NCBI GenBank assembly: GCA_963539215.1
Contig: CAUTJT010000008.1
Location: 1 to 64,000 of the forward strand
Direction: 5' to 3'
From: CAURNT01 sp963539215
GTDB lineage: Bacteria > Fusobacteriota > Fusobacteriia > Fusobacteriales > Leptotrichiaceae
Length of the DNA: 64,000 nt
Below, piece by piece: positions 48,648-57,660 of the stretch. A model generated the notes under the pieces. It was not told the DNA's origin. It worked only from the letters and a program-made list of their open reading frames with translations, and made no database searches. How positions within the stretch are numbered: position 1 is the first letter of the stretch; each line of letters starts with the position of its first letter. Position numbers and translations under genes: made by a program.

Positions 48648-50698
48648 AATTCCCTTCCTAAATTTGATTTAAAGTAAGATATAAGAGATTTATAATCTTT
48701 TTGTTCTTTAATTTTACTTTCAAATTCTTTTAATCTTAACATAGCATTAATGTCTAATATTCCTCTAATATGTTCATCTTTATCCCTTGTTGCAAGGGCT
48801 ATAACTATGCTAATATCACTATCTAAAAATTTAATAGGCTTTTTAAGAGTAATGAATACAAAACCTGTATTTTTAACCATATACCCAAGTTCACCATGAG
48901 GCAATATAGTTTCATCCCCTACCATAATATATTTACCATATTTTTCAATTTGTTTTTTAAGAACATTTTCATATCCTTTTTCCGTATAACCGTTATCTTC
49001 CATAGTATCAGATATTAATTTCAATAAATCATCCATATTATTCACTTCAGCATTTAAAATAGTATTTTTTTCATTAACAAATTCATATATATGTTTTTCA
49101 TTGTTTGACTTCATCATATCGTTATATATATAGCCTTTAAATTTTTCACGCATAAGTTTTAATATAGTTTCTTGATCTTTATGCTTATTTTCTTTTATAA
49201 ACTCCAAAAGCCTACTTTCTAATATTTTAGAATTTCTTTTTAATCCATATTTTTCAAGTTTAAGTATATCATCACTTTTAAATATAGGATTAACTTTTAT
49301 TACATCATGAGTTTTAGTATTAAAATCTATTGTTGTAACAATTAAATCTACATCTTTAATTTTAGTATAATTTTCCAACTGATTATACGGAATATTATCT
49401 AATATCTCAACATCAAAGTTATTTGTAAGACCTTCTTGTATAAGTTTTGAAGTAGAATAACCGAAACCACAAACTATCAAAATTTTAATTTTAGAACTTT
49501 CTTTTAAATCACCTAATCTATCCAAAGCTCTTTTTACCATTATAGTAATATAGGCTATTTCTTCATCTTCTAAACTAATATTAAATATATCCTCTACACA
49601 TTCAAATACAATTTTAGTTTTAAAATAAATATCTTCATATTCTTTTTTAACTTCTTTGCTTATATTTTCACCTAAATAAAGTTTATTATTTATTCTATAT
49701 AAGCAAGGTTTTATATGATGTATCAACTCTTTTCTTAATATATCATCTTCTCTAAGCTCTTTATTAAATTCATTAGATAAACCTTCCAGTAACCTATCAA
49801 CTAAATTTTCTATATTTATCCAATTTAAAAAGAAAGAATATTTATCATTAAAATTATATAAACCTAAATAAAAATCTGTTAGAACCTCAACATCAATCTC
49901 AAAAAAATCTTTATCAATAAAATATGAACATAATTTTTCATACTCTTGAGTATTTATCAAAAATGATTTATTTGATACATCTGTAGATTGAAGATATTTC
50001 CCCATATTATTTCTATTTTTTGATATATATATGTATAAAAGTATTATATCAAAAGCATCATCATTTATTTTTAAATTATCCATTTTCAAAAAATCTTTTA
50101 ATAATTTTTTACAAGTATCTTTTTTTACACTAAGATTATTTAATTTTTTCTCAATAAAATTAAATATATAATTATTATTTTTGATTTCATTTAGCTGATT
50201 TATTATACACTTTCTAATATTTAATTCACTACCACTTAACATGTAACCTTTATTAGTATGCCTTACTTTTACACTGTATTCCCTAAGTAATTCATTAATA
50301 TTTTTTATATCATTTCTAATTGTAGCCTTACTTAATAAATATACATCAGATATTTCATCTAATTTAAATTGATTATTAAATAACAAAATATCAAACATAA
50401 TCATTTTTGATCTTTCTGAATTATTAAAGTTATATTCCTTCAAAGGTATTTCTTTAATATATTCTTTACATCTTATTTTAGTTATAGTAAGAGTAATATA
50501 TGAATTTCTGATTTCTATAAGTTCTAGATTAAAATAATATACAAATAACTCATTAATATTATTTATATCATACCTCAACATTCTTTCCGTTATATTCAAA
50601 TGAACAGAAAGTTCATTTAAAGTAACATCTCCTTTGTCAATTATGACATTAATTATTTCCAGTAATCTAGAGTTTAACATTTTATCTCCTCTCCACAA
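48644..50698 (-). CDS. PRD-domain transcription activator (MtlR/ManR type)
   Basis: A 684-residue regulator: two N-terminal HTH segments (LNELSVHLNITERMLRYDINNIN and LDEISDVYLLSKATIRNDIKNINELL), two PRDs, an EIIB-like domain with Cys in ILIVCGFGYSTSKLIQ, and a C-terminal EIIA-like domain with His in ILPHGELGYM. PTS phosphorylation of these sites tunes such activators. It heads the operon and very likely controls the downstream EIIA-EIIB-EIIC-aminotransferase genes. Confidence 0.9.
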   Translation of the reverse strand: MWRGDKMLNSRLLEIINVIIDKGDVTLNELSVHLNITERMLRYDINNINELFVYYFNLELIEIRNSYITLTITKIRCKEYIKEIPLKEYNFNNSERSKMIMFDILLFNNQFKLDEISDVYLLSKATIRNDIKNINELLREYSVKVRHTNKGYMLSGSELNIRKCIINQLNEIKNNNYIFNFIEKKLNNLSVKKDTCKKLLKDFLKMDNLKINDDAFDIILLYIYISKNRNNMGKYLQSTDVSNKSFLINTQEYEKLCSYFIDKDFFEIDVEVLTDFYLGLYNFNDKYSFFLNWINIENLVDRLLEGLSNEFNKELREDDILRKELIHHIKPCLYRINNKLYLGENISKEVKKEYEDIYFKTKIVFECVEDIFNISLEDEEIAYITIMVKRALDRLGDLKESSKIKILIVCGFGYSTSKLIQEGLTNNFDVEILDNIPYNQLENYTKIKDVDLIVTTIDFNTKTHDVIKVNPIFKSDDILKLEKYGLKRNSKILESRLLEFIKENKHKDQETILKLMREKFKGYIYNDMMKSNNEKHIYEFVNEKNTILNAEVNNMDDLLKLISDTMEDNGYTEKGYENVLKKQIEKYGKYIMVGDETILPHGELGYMVKNTGFVFITLKKPIKFLDSDISIVIALATRDKDEHIRGILDINAMLRLKEFESKIKEQKDYKSLISYFKSNLGREL

Positions 50699-50701
50699 TA
50701 A

Positions 50702-50729
50702 AGTATATCTTCATTGAGTCCATTTTCAA
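50702..50729 (-). promoter_or_regulatory. promoter of the PTS regulator operon
   Basis: On the minus strand TTGAAA (50724-50729), 16 bases, TATACT (50702-50707), with the ATG ten bases beyond. Confidence 0.5.
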
Positions 50730-50840
50730 GATTTAAAACATTTCAATTTATAATGAAATCAATTTTGTTTTAAAGTACATCATATAACATTTTAAAAAAT
50801 AAATCAACAAAAATTTTTATTTTGAAATAAATTTTCAAAA

Positions 50841-50866
50841 TAAAAAACTGACCCTAAGGTCAGTTT
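50841..50866 (-). terminator. terminator of the opp operon
   Basis: Stem AAACTGACC / GGTCAGTTT with a four-base loop, followed on the minus strand by TTTTTATTTTG. Confidence 0.9.
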
Positions 50867-50871
50867 GATAT

Positions 50872-51792
50872 TTATCCAAGTCTTTGTCTTGCATCACTTG
50901 CTCTTTTTAAAGCTTCACCTACATAATTAATACAAAGCATTAATACTAATATTAATAATGAAGCAGGAAGCCATACCCACCATTTATCAGCTAATACTTC
51001 AGGTGCAGTAGCATAACTTACCAATATTCCTAAAGATGGTGTTGAAGGTGGTAATCCATATCCTAAGAACGTTAATCCAGTTTCAATACCAATATTACCT
51101 GCAAATGATAAAGTTAAGTCAACTATAATAATACTTGATATATTAGGTAATAATTCTCTAAATATTATTACTAAATCACTAGTTCCCATTGTTTTAGAAG
51201 CACTTATATAATCTCTTCTAACTTCAGATAACACTTTACCACGTATAAGTCTTGCTGTACCTATCCAATAAAATACAGACATCATCATTATAAACGTAAA
51301 CACATTATATTTAGGTACTATAGTTGCAAAAACTATTATTAATAAAGTAGTTGGTAATATACTTATGAAATCTATAATTCTCATTGCTATATTTTCAACT
51401 ATTCCACCATAATAAGAAATTACTACCCCTATTGCAATACCAGTAAACTCAGTAATTATAGTAACACATACACCTATTAATATAGAGTTTCTTGCCCCTA
51501 TTATTAATTGCCCTAATATACTACGTCCACCATAATCTGCTCCAAGCCAATACCCTTCCATAGGAGCTGCATATTTATCTAACAACCTAACTTTCATTAC
51601 TTCATTAACATCAAGTAAGAAAGAGGCTGAAAAGAATATTATAACTATAAGAGATACTAATAAAGTTAGAGAAAATAAAGCTAACTTATCTTTTAAAAAT
51701 TCTCTTTTAATTATTTCAAATGTAGAAGGAACAAAACTTTGTTCTTCTATAATATCATCTTTTTCTAATTCAAATTCATTTTTAGTTTCCAT
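50872..51792 (-). CDS. oppC: oligopeptide ABC transporter permease OppC
   Basis: A 306-residue membrane permease of the Opp/Dpp family: an N-terminal cytoplasmic segment, one helix near 40-60, a periplasmic part with YWLGADYGGRSILGQLIIGAR (the family hallmark), and the EAA loop DYISASKTMGTSDLVIIFRELLPN. Last gene of the operon. Confidence 0.93.
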   Translation of the reverse strand: METKNEFELEKDDIIEEQSFVPSTFEIIKREFLKDKLALFSLTLLVSLIVIIFFSASFLLDVNEVMKVRLLDKYAAPMEGYWLGADYGGRSILGQLIIGARNSILIGVCVTIITEFTGIAIGVVISYYGGIVENIAMRIIDFISILPTTLLIIVFATIVPKYNVFTFIMMMSVFYWIGTARLIRGKVLSEVRRDYISASKTMGTSDLVIIFRELLPNISSIIIVDLTLSFAGNIGIETGLTFLGYGLPPSTPSLGILVSYATAPEVLADKWWVWLPASLLILVLMLCINYVGEALKRASDARQRLG

Positions 51793-51803
51793 TTTCTCCT
51801 CCT

Positions 51804-52766
51804 TTACTCTATTCTAATTCTTGGATCCACTATCATAAGTATAATATCTGATAATAAAGAACCAAGTAATGTTAAGAATCCAAATATTAATAATAATGTT
51901 GTTATCATAGAATAATCTCTTGATGATATAGATTGTATAGATAATTGTCCCATACCAGGATAATTAAATATAGTTTCTATAAATATAGATCCTCCAAATA
52001 AACCTGTTATAACATATCCTAAAAATGTAGCTATAGGTAATACAGAGTTTCTAAATATATGTCTTGAATAAACCACAGATTCTGGCACCCCTTTAGATCT
52101 TGCAGTTTTAACATAATCTAAAGATTTAGCATCTATTATTTCATTTCTTAAATATCTAATAGTTCCAGTAGTTCCTAATAAAGCATAAGTAATAGCCGGA
52201 AGTAATAAGTGATAAGCTTTATTTAAAGCATAACTTAGTGTTCCAGGAACATATCCTATATCAACTGATCCTCCTGTAGGGAATAGTCTTAATTTATAAC
52301 CAAATAAGAATACCATTAATAAAGATAATATAAATGTTGGTATAGCAAAACTTATAAAATTATATATAGTAACTATTTTATCTAATCTTGATCCGTTATA
52401 TCTACCAGTTAATATACCTACAGGTAATGCTATAGAGTACATTAAAAGAACTGAAAATAATGATAAGAAGAATGTATTATAAATTCTTTCTCCTATTATT
52501 TGCATAACCGGTAATTTAAATGTATAACTTACACCAAAATCTCCATGTAATATTTTTTTTATCCAATTTAAATATTGCATAAATAAAGGATCATTTAATC
52601 CTGCTTGCTCTCTTAATCTTTCAACAGCTTCAGGCGGTGTAGATGGACTTATTAATCCAGTAAATGGATCTCCTGGCATAAGTCTAGCTACCATAAATAC
52701 TATTAAACTTAATATTATTAATTGAGGTATCATTAATAATGTTCTTCTTAATACAGTTTTCCACAT
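51804..52766 (-). CDS. oppB: oligopeptide ABC transporter permease OppB
   Basis: A 320-residue permease with the family start RRTLLMIPQLIILSLIVFMVARLMPGDPF, the periplasmic Lrexxgl segment (ERLREQAGLNDPLFMQYL), HGDFGVSY, and the EAA loop DYVKTARSKGVPESVVYSRHIFRNSVLP. It follows oppF by two bases. Confidence 0.93.
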   Translation of the reverse strand: MWKTVLRRTLLMIPQLIILSLIVFMVARLMPGDPFTGLISPSTPPEAVERLREQAGLNDPLFMQYLNWIKKILHGDFGVSYTFKLPVMQIIGERIYNTFFLSLFSVLLMYSIALPVGILTGRYNGSRLDKIVTIYNFISFAIPTFILSLLMVFLFGYKLRLFPTGGSVDIGYVPGTLSYALNKAYHLLLPAITYALLGTTGTIRYLRNEIIDAKSLDYVKTARSKGVPESVVYSRHIFRNSVLPIATFLGYVITGLFGGSIFIETIFNYPGMGQLSIQSISSRDYSMITTLLLIFGFLTLLGSLLSDIILMIVDPRIRIE

Positions 52767-52768
52767 AT

Positions 52769-53731
52769 TTATTTACCTCCCTTATCAAGTGCAACAAAAT
52801 GATTATTTGTTCCATCCATTTTAATTAAGTCAAAAACTCTTCCTTTTTCATCAAAATAATCTTTTAATGATTCATTGTATTCTATTTCAACTTTTTTTCT
52901 AAAAATACGTTTTTCTTCTCTAACCAATGGATTAACATCAGGTATTGCTGCTATTAATCTCTTAGTATATATATGTACTCCATTTTTATATATATCTTGT
53001 TTTGTTCCTGTTTCAACAAATCTTCCTTTATACATTATAGAAATATGGTCACACATATGTTTAACTACACCCAAATCATGAGATATGAAAATATAGCTTA
53101 ATCCTAATTGCTTTTGGATTTTTTTCATATAGTTTAGCACTTGTGCTTGAACTGATAAATCTAATGCAGAAACTGGTTCATCAGCTATTATTAATTTAGG
53201 GTTAGTTGCTACCGCTCTTGCTACACCTAATCTTTGTCTTTGACCTCCACTGAATTCATGTGGATATTTAACTATATTGTCTTCAGTCATACCAACTATT
53301 TCTAACAGTTCACAAACCCTTCTTCTTTCTTCTTCTGGAGTGAAATTTTCAAAATTCTTTAAAGGTTCTGATAATAAATCTAAAACTCTTTTTTTAGGAT
53401 TCAAAGATGACATAGAATCTTGAAAAATCATTTGTATATTCTTTCTATATAAAGATTTTCTTGGTATTCTATTTAAATTTATATTTTCTCCTTCAAATAT
53501 AACACTACCTGAAGTAACTTTTTCAAGACCAATGATAGATCTTCCTATAGTTGATTTACCACTTCCTGATTCTCCAACTAGACCATAAGTTTTACCCTTT
53601 TCTAAAGTCATGCTGATTCCATCAACAGCTTTAACATGATCTTTTATAGTATTAAAAAATCCGCCTCTTATAGGGTAGTGCACCTTAAGATCTTTAATCT
53701 TCATTAATTCTTCATTCACCTTTTTACTCAC
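52769..53731 (-). CDS. oppF: oligopeptide ABC transporter ATPase OppF
   Basis: A 320-residue ATPase. Walker A is GESGSGKST, the signature is FSGGQRQRLGVARA, and Walker B is LIIADEPVSALD; the short C-terminal oligopeptide domain follows with IPDVNPLVREEKRIF. The C-terminus lacks the Cys cluster present in OppD. It overlaps the end of oppD by eight bases. Confidence 0.93.
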   Translation of the reverse strand: MSKKVNEELMKIKDLKVHYPIRGGFFNTIKDHVKAVDGISMTLEKGKTYGLVGESGSGKSTIGRSIIGLEKVTSGSVIFEGENINLNRIPRKSLYRKNIQMIFQDSMSSLNPKKRVLDLLSEPLKNFENFTPEEERRRVCELLEIVGMTEDNIVKYPHEFSGGQRQRLGVARAVATNPKLIIADEPVSALDLSVQAQVLNYMKKIQKQLGLSYIFISHDLGVVKHMCDHISIMYKGRFVETGTKQDIYKNGVHIYTKRLIAAIPDVNPLVREEKRIFRKKVEIEYNESLKDYFDEKGRVFDLIKMDGTNNHFVALDKGGK

Positions 53732-54728
53732 CTACCTTTGAAAAATAAAAGTTTTTATAACAACTACATCTTACAAAATGTCCATCTTCCACTTCATGTA
53801 ATCCTGGATGATCTTCATGTTCTGATTCACTCACCCAAGGAATTCTTTGTCTAAATCTACATCCTTGTCTTGGTAAATTTTTAAGAGATGGAACTGTTCC
53901 ATGTATAACATACAATTCTTCATCATCATTTTCTTTATCCATTTGTGGTATAGAGCTTAAAAGCGATCTTGTATATGGATGTTTTGGATTATTAAATAAA
54001 TCTTCAACTTTTGCAACTTCAACTACTTCTCCAGCATACATAACAGCAACTCTATCTGCCATTTCTGCAACAACACCTAAATCATGGGTGATAAGTATGA
54101 TACCTGCACCTATTTCATTTTGTAATTCACGTAACAAATCTAATATTTGAGCCTGTATAGTAACATCTAAAGCTGTAGTTGGTTCATCAGCTATTAATAT
54201 ATCAGGTCTACAAGAAAGTGCTATTGCTATTATTACTCTTTGACGCATACCTCCTGATAATTCATGCGGAAATTGTCTCATAACTCTTTCTGGATTATCT
54301 ATACCTACTTTTGTTATTAATTCTTTTACTCTTTCTTTTCTTTGTTCAGAATTTAAATCTGTATGATACTTCATTCCCTCTTCTATTTGATCTCCTATTC
54401 TCATTAATGGATTTAATGAAGATAGTGGATCTTGGAATATCATACCTATTTTATTTCCTCTTATTTGATTAAACTGTTGTTCATCAAAGTTAACTAAATT
54501 GTTACCTTCAAACAATATTTCTCCTTTAATATCAGTGAACAAAGGATTATGTAATCCCATTATAGCAGTAGCAAGTGTTGACTTACCACAACCAGATTCA
54601 CCAACAATAGCAAGGACTTCATTTTTATTTAAACTCAAACTTACATTATCAACTGCACTATAGTATTTATCTTTTATACGAAAACTTGTTGTTAAATTCT
54701 TTATTTCAAGTAATGTATTGCTTGCCAT
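53724..54728 (-). CDS. oppD: oligopeptide ABC transporter ATPase OppD
   Basis: A 334-residue ATPase. Walker A is GESGCGKST, the signature is LSGGMRQRVIIAIA, and Walker B is DILIADEPTTALD. The C-terminal domain has RSLLSSIPQMDKEN and the Cys positions GCRFRQRIP and RCSCYKNF; in this family such cysteines can bind an iron-sulfur cluster. It is the first gene of the unit; no substrate-binding protein gene (oppA) is present on either side. Confidence 0.92.
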   Translation of the reverse strand: MASNTLLEIKNLTTSFRIKDKYYSAVDNVSLSLNKNEVLAIVGESGCGKSTLATAIMGLHNPLFTDIKGEILFEGNNLVNFDEQQFNQIRGNKIGMIFQDPLSSLNPLMRIGDQIEEGMKYHTDLNSEQRKERVKELITKVGIDNPERVMRQFPHELSGGMRQRVIIAIALSCRPDILIADEPTTALDVTIQAQILDLLRELQNEIGAGIILITHDLGVVAEMADRVAVMYAGEVVEVAKVEDLFNNPKHPYTRSLLSSIPQMDKENDDEELYVIHGTVPSLKNLPRQGCRFRQRIPWVSESEHEDHPGLHEVEDGHFVRCSCYKNFYFSKVGE

Positions 54729-54875
54729 AAATTACTCCTTTCAATAAAATATTCTTAGACTTATATTCTACTACATTTATCGATTTTTTACTAGTAGTTT
54801 CTATAATATATTATATATATCGTATCCATTAATTTTATATATGATTGAATTTTGATAATAGTTTATCTTTAAAAT

Positions 54876-54914
54876 AAAAATATGCACTTGTATCTTTCAA
54901 TACAATGCATATTT
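54876..54914 (-). terminator. terminator of the repeat lipoprotein gene
   Basis: Stem AAATATGCA-TTGTAT / ATACAA-TGCATATTT with a small bulge; a T run follows on the minus strand. Confidence 0.75.
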
Positions 54915-54969
54915 AAATAAATTAGAAGTTTGTACTATCACATTAATAAAATATGTATTTTTTGAATAT

Positions 54970-56397
54970 CTATCTTTTTATTTGATAATCTGTCCCTATA
55001 ACAGAATCTATAGATCTTATTCTATCGTTTATTAAATTTATATAGTAAGAATCAGTCGTATATGCTAAAGCATTTATATATTCTATTCTTGCTTTTGAGT
55101 AATAACTTACCTTAATTTCATAAGAATATGAATTTTCAGCTAATTTTTCATAAGATTTAGCTGCATTATAGTAATTTTCAAATCTTGAATTATTTCTATT
55201 TTCAAATTTTTGATTATTAATATTTTGAATATACATATCTATAGTTGTTATCTCTGAACTCATACCATATTTAACAAAAGTTACTCTTGCTTTGTTAAAA
55301 TAATTTAAAGCATTTTGATAATTTCTATTTTGATAATTTTTTATACCATTATTATAGTTATCTTGAGCCTCTTTTAAATCTCTTACTCTATTTAAATTAA
55401 TTAAATATGAATCAATTTGATTTATTTGTAATACCATACCATATTTATTATATATTCTTCTAGCTTCATCAAAATTAGATTTAGCTCTATTAAAATCTGA
55501 AGAATTATAATATCTAATTGCATTATTATATGCAGTATTAGCTCTATTTAATTCAATTGTTCTAGTTATATTTGTAATATATCCATTAATTTGATCAACT
55601 TGTACATTCATATTATATTCATCAAATATAGAACGTGCTCTTTCAAAATATTCACGAGAAGTTTCATAAGATTCTAATCTATAATTTCTTAAAGCTTCTT
55701 CATAATACTTATTCGCTTTAGTCAAATCTATATTTCTTTTAATTTCTCTGTATTTTTGAGTTGAACCTCTATAATTATTAGCAAAATCTGAATAAGCACT
55801 TGCTGCTCTATAATAATTATCACGAGCATACTCTAAATTCCCTAAGTTTTCATATCTAGTTGCTTGTTCAAAATATATATCTGCAGCACGTCTTGCAACT
55901 ATTTCATAATAATCTTTATAAACACTATTTTGAAGATTATATTTGCTAAATTTATTAATATATGCATTTAATTCTGATACTCTATTTAAAGGATCAACAT
56001 TCACATATCTAAAAATATTATTAACTGAATTATTTAATAATTCTTGAGAATTTGAATAACTAGTTAAAGATATGTATTTAGATAACTGTGGATTTTTTTG
56101 AACTATATCATTCATTTCCCACAATTCTAAATAAGCATTAGCTCTACTTTTTTCATCAACTGCTAAACTTAACTTATTTTTATAAGTTCTTTCAATTTCT
56201 CTAACTCTTGAAGCAACTGCATTTTCCTCTTCGATACTTAAACCTTTTTTATTTTCTTTTAATTCATTTGCTGTCGCTTGTAAAGCTTCAAGATATCTAC
56301 CTTTTTCAAAATATTCTTTAGCACTTAAAGAACTACAAGATATTATAAAAAATATACTTGAAACTCCTAAAGTTATTCTCTTTATTAAATTCTTCAT
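54970..56397 (-). CDS. lipoprotein with TPR-like repeats
   Basis: About 475 residues with a lipoprotein signal (KRITLGVSSIFFIISCSS; lipobox Cys near residue 22). The mature part is made of Tyr/Asn-rich helical repeats of about 70 residues. Examples are the segments around NKYYEEALRNYRLESYETSREYF, NTAYNNAIRYYNSSDFNRAKSNF and DNYNNGIKNYQNRNYQNALNYF, each ending near a Tyr-Gly-Met and an Ile-x-x-Ile-(D/N). The repeats look like TPR units. I start it at 56397, where GAGGTG is well placed. It probably acts as an envelope scaffold. Confidence 0.8.
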   Translation of the reverse strand: MKNLIKRITLGVSSIFFIISCSSLSAKEYFEKGRYLEALQATANELKENKKGLSIEEENAVASRVREIERTYKNKLSLAVDEKSRANAYLELWEMNDIVQKNPQLSKYISLTSYSNSQELLNNSVNNIFRYVNVDPLNRVSELNAYINKFSKYNLQNSVYKDYYEIVARRAADIYFEQATRYENLGNLEYARDNYYRAASAYSDFANNYRGSTQKYREIKRNIDLTKANKYYEEALRNYRLESYETSREYFERARSIFDEYNMNVQVDQINGYITNITRTIELNRANTAYNNAIRYYNSSDFNRAKSNFDEARRIYNKYGMVLQINQIDSYLINLNRVRDLKEAQDNYNNGIKNYQNRNYQNALNYFNKARVTFVKYGMSSEITTIDMYIQNINNQKFENRNNSRFENYYNAAKSYEKLAENSYSYEIKVSYYSKARIEYINALAYTTDSYYINLINDRIRSIDSVIGTDYQIKR

Positions 56398-56522
56398 TTT
56401 ACACCTCATCTTATTTATATATAATAAATATACAACTATAAAATTCTTTTGTCAACAACACTAATAAAATATTAAGATTAATTATAGTTTAATAAAAGTA
56501 AAGAATAATTATTAAACTTTAA

Positions 56523-56551
56523 TAGACTTTTAAAATAAATGAGAGTATAAT
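56523..56551 (+). promoter_or_regulatory. promoter of the M24 peptidase gene
   Basis: TAGACT (56523-56528), 17 bases, perfect TATAAT (56546-56551), then GAGGTGATAAA before the ATG. Confidence 0.65.
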
Positions 56552-56577
56552 AAGCATAAATAGATAGAGGTGATAAA

Positions 56578-57639
56578 ATGAAATTACAAAAAATTTTAGA
56601 AAACATTAATCAAAAAGGTATGGATGCTCTTATTATTTCAACCCCTACAAATATTCTATATTTAACAGGTTTTGAATGTAATCCTCACGAAAGACTACTT
56701 TTCTATATTTTAAAAAATGATGGTAGTCAATATATTCTTTGTCCAGCTCTTGAAGTTGAAAGTGCTAAAAATTCAACTAAAGAAATTGAGATTATTGGAT
56801 ATTTAGATACTGAAAATGGAATAAATAAACTTGCTAAATTAGTTGGAAATCTTAATAATGTAGGAATTGAAAAAGAACACATAACTGTTAGCCGTTATGA
56901 AAAGATAATTTATGAATTTAATATAAAAGAAATTATAGATTCTTCTCAATTGATCAAAGATTTTAGAAAATATAAAAGTGATGAAGAAATAAAATTTATG
57001 AGAGAAGCAGCAAGACTTGCAGATCTTTGTATAGATATTGCAGAAAGAAATCTACGTGAGGGTATAACAGAACTTGAACTAAAAAATATAATAGAAAATA
57101 CAATATTCAATGAAGGTGTAGAAAAAATGTCCTTTGATACTATCGTATTATTTGGAGATAATGCTGCAAATCCTCATGGTGTAAGTGGAAAAAGAAAACT
57201 TAAATTAAATGAATATGTATTATTAGATTTAGGATGTTATTATAAAAATTATGCTAGTGATATAACTCGTTGTATAGAATTTGGTGAAGCAAAAGAGTTC
57301 GATAAATTTATTTATAACTTAGTTGTTAAAGCAAATACAGAGGCTATAAAACTTGTTAAACCAGGAGTTACTTTTGCAGAACTTGATAAAAAAGCTCGTA
57401 GTATAATAGAAGATGCAGGATATGGACAATATTTCAATCATAGATTAGGTCATGGATTAGGTATAGATTGTCACGAATATCCTGATGTATCTCAAAAAAC
57501 ATTAGACAAACTAGAAAAAGGTATGACTTTTACTATTGAACCAGGTATATATATACCTAACAAAGTTGGAATAAGAATAGAAGATGATATACTTGTAACA
57601 GAAGATGGTTATGAAGTATTAACTAAATCTAAAAAATAG
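56578..57639 (+). CDS. M24 family Xaa-Pro aminopeptidase
   Basis: A 353-residue metallopeptidase that removes residues ahead of proline. The N-terminal creatinase-like domain (about 1-130) is followed by the pita-bread domain with LLDLGCYYKNYASDITRC (two metal Asp), HRLGHGLGIDCHEYP (metal His), FTIEPGIYIPNKVGIRIEDDILV (metal Glu residues). Length matches PepQ/PepP-type enzymes. Confidence 0.93.
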   Translation: MKLQKILENINQKGMDALIISTPTNILYLTGFECNPHERLLFYILKNDGSQYILCPALEVESAKNSTKEIEIIGYLDTENGINKLAKLVGNLNNVGIEKEHITVSRYEKIIYEFNIKEIIDSSQLIKDFRKYKSDEEIKFMREAARLADLCIDIAERNLREGITELELKNIIENTIFNEGVEKMSFDTIVLFGDNAANPHGVSGKRKLKLNEYVLLDLGCYYKNYASDITRCIEFGEAKEFDKFIYNLVVKANTEAIKLVKPGVTFAELDKKARSIIEDAGYGQYFNHRLGHGLGIDCHEYPDVSQKTLDKLEKGMTFTIEPGIYIPNKVGIRIEDDILVTEDGYEVLTKSKK

Positions 57640-57657
57640 CGGAAATATCCGCTATTT
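57633..57657. terminator. bidirectional terminator between M24 peptidase and EF-G paralogue genes
   Basis: Stem AAAATAGCGGA / TCCGCTATTTT with a tiny loop between convergent genes; it overlaps the M24 stop codon. Confidence 0.85.
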
Positions 57658-57660
57658 TAT

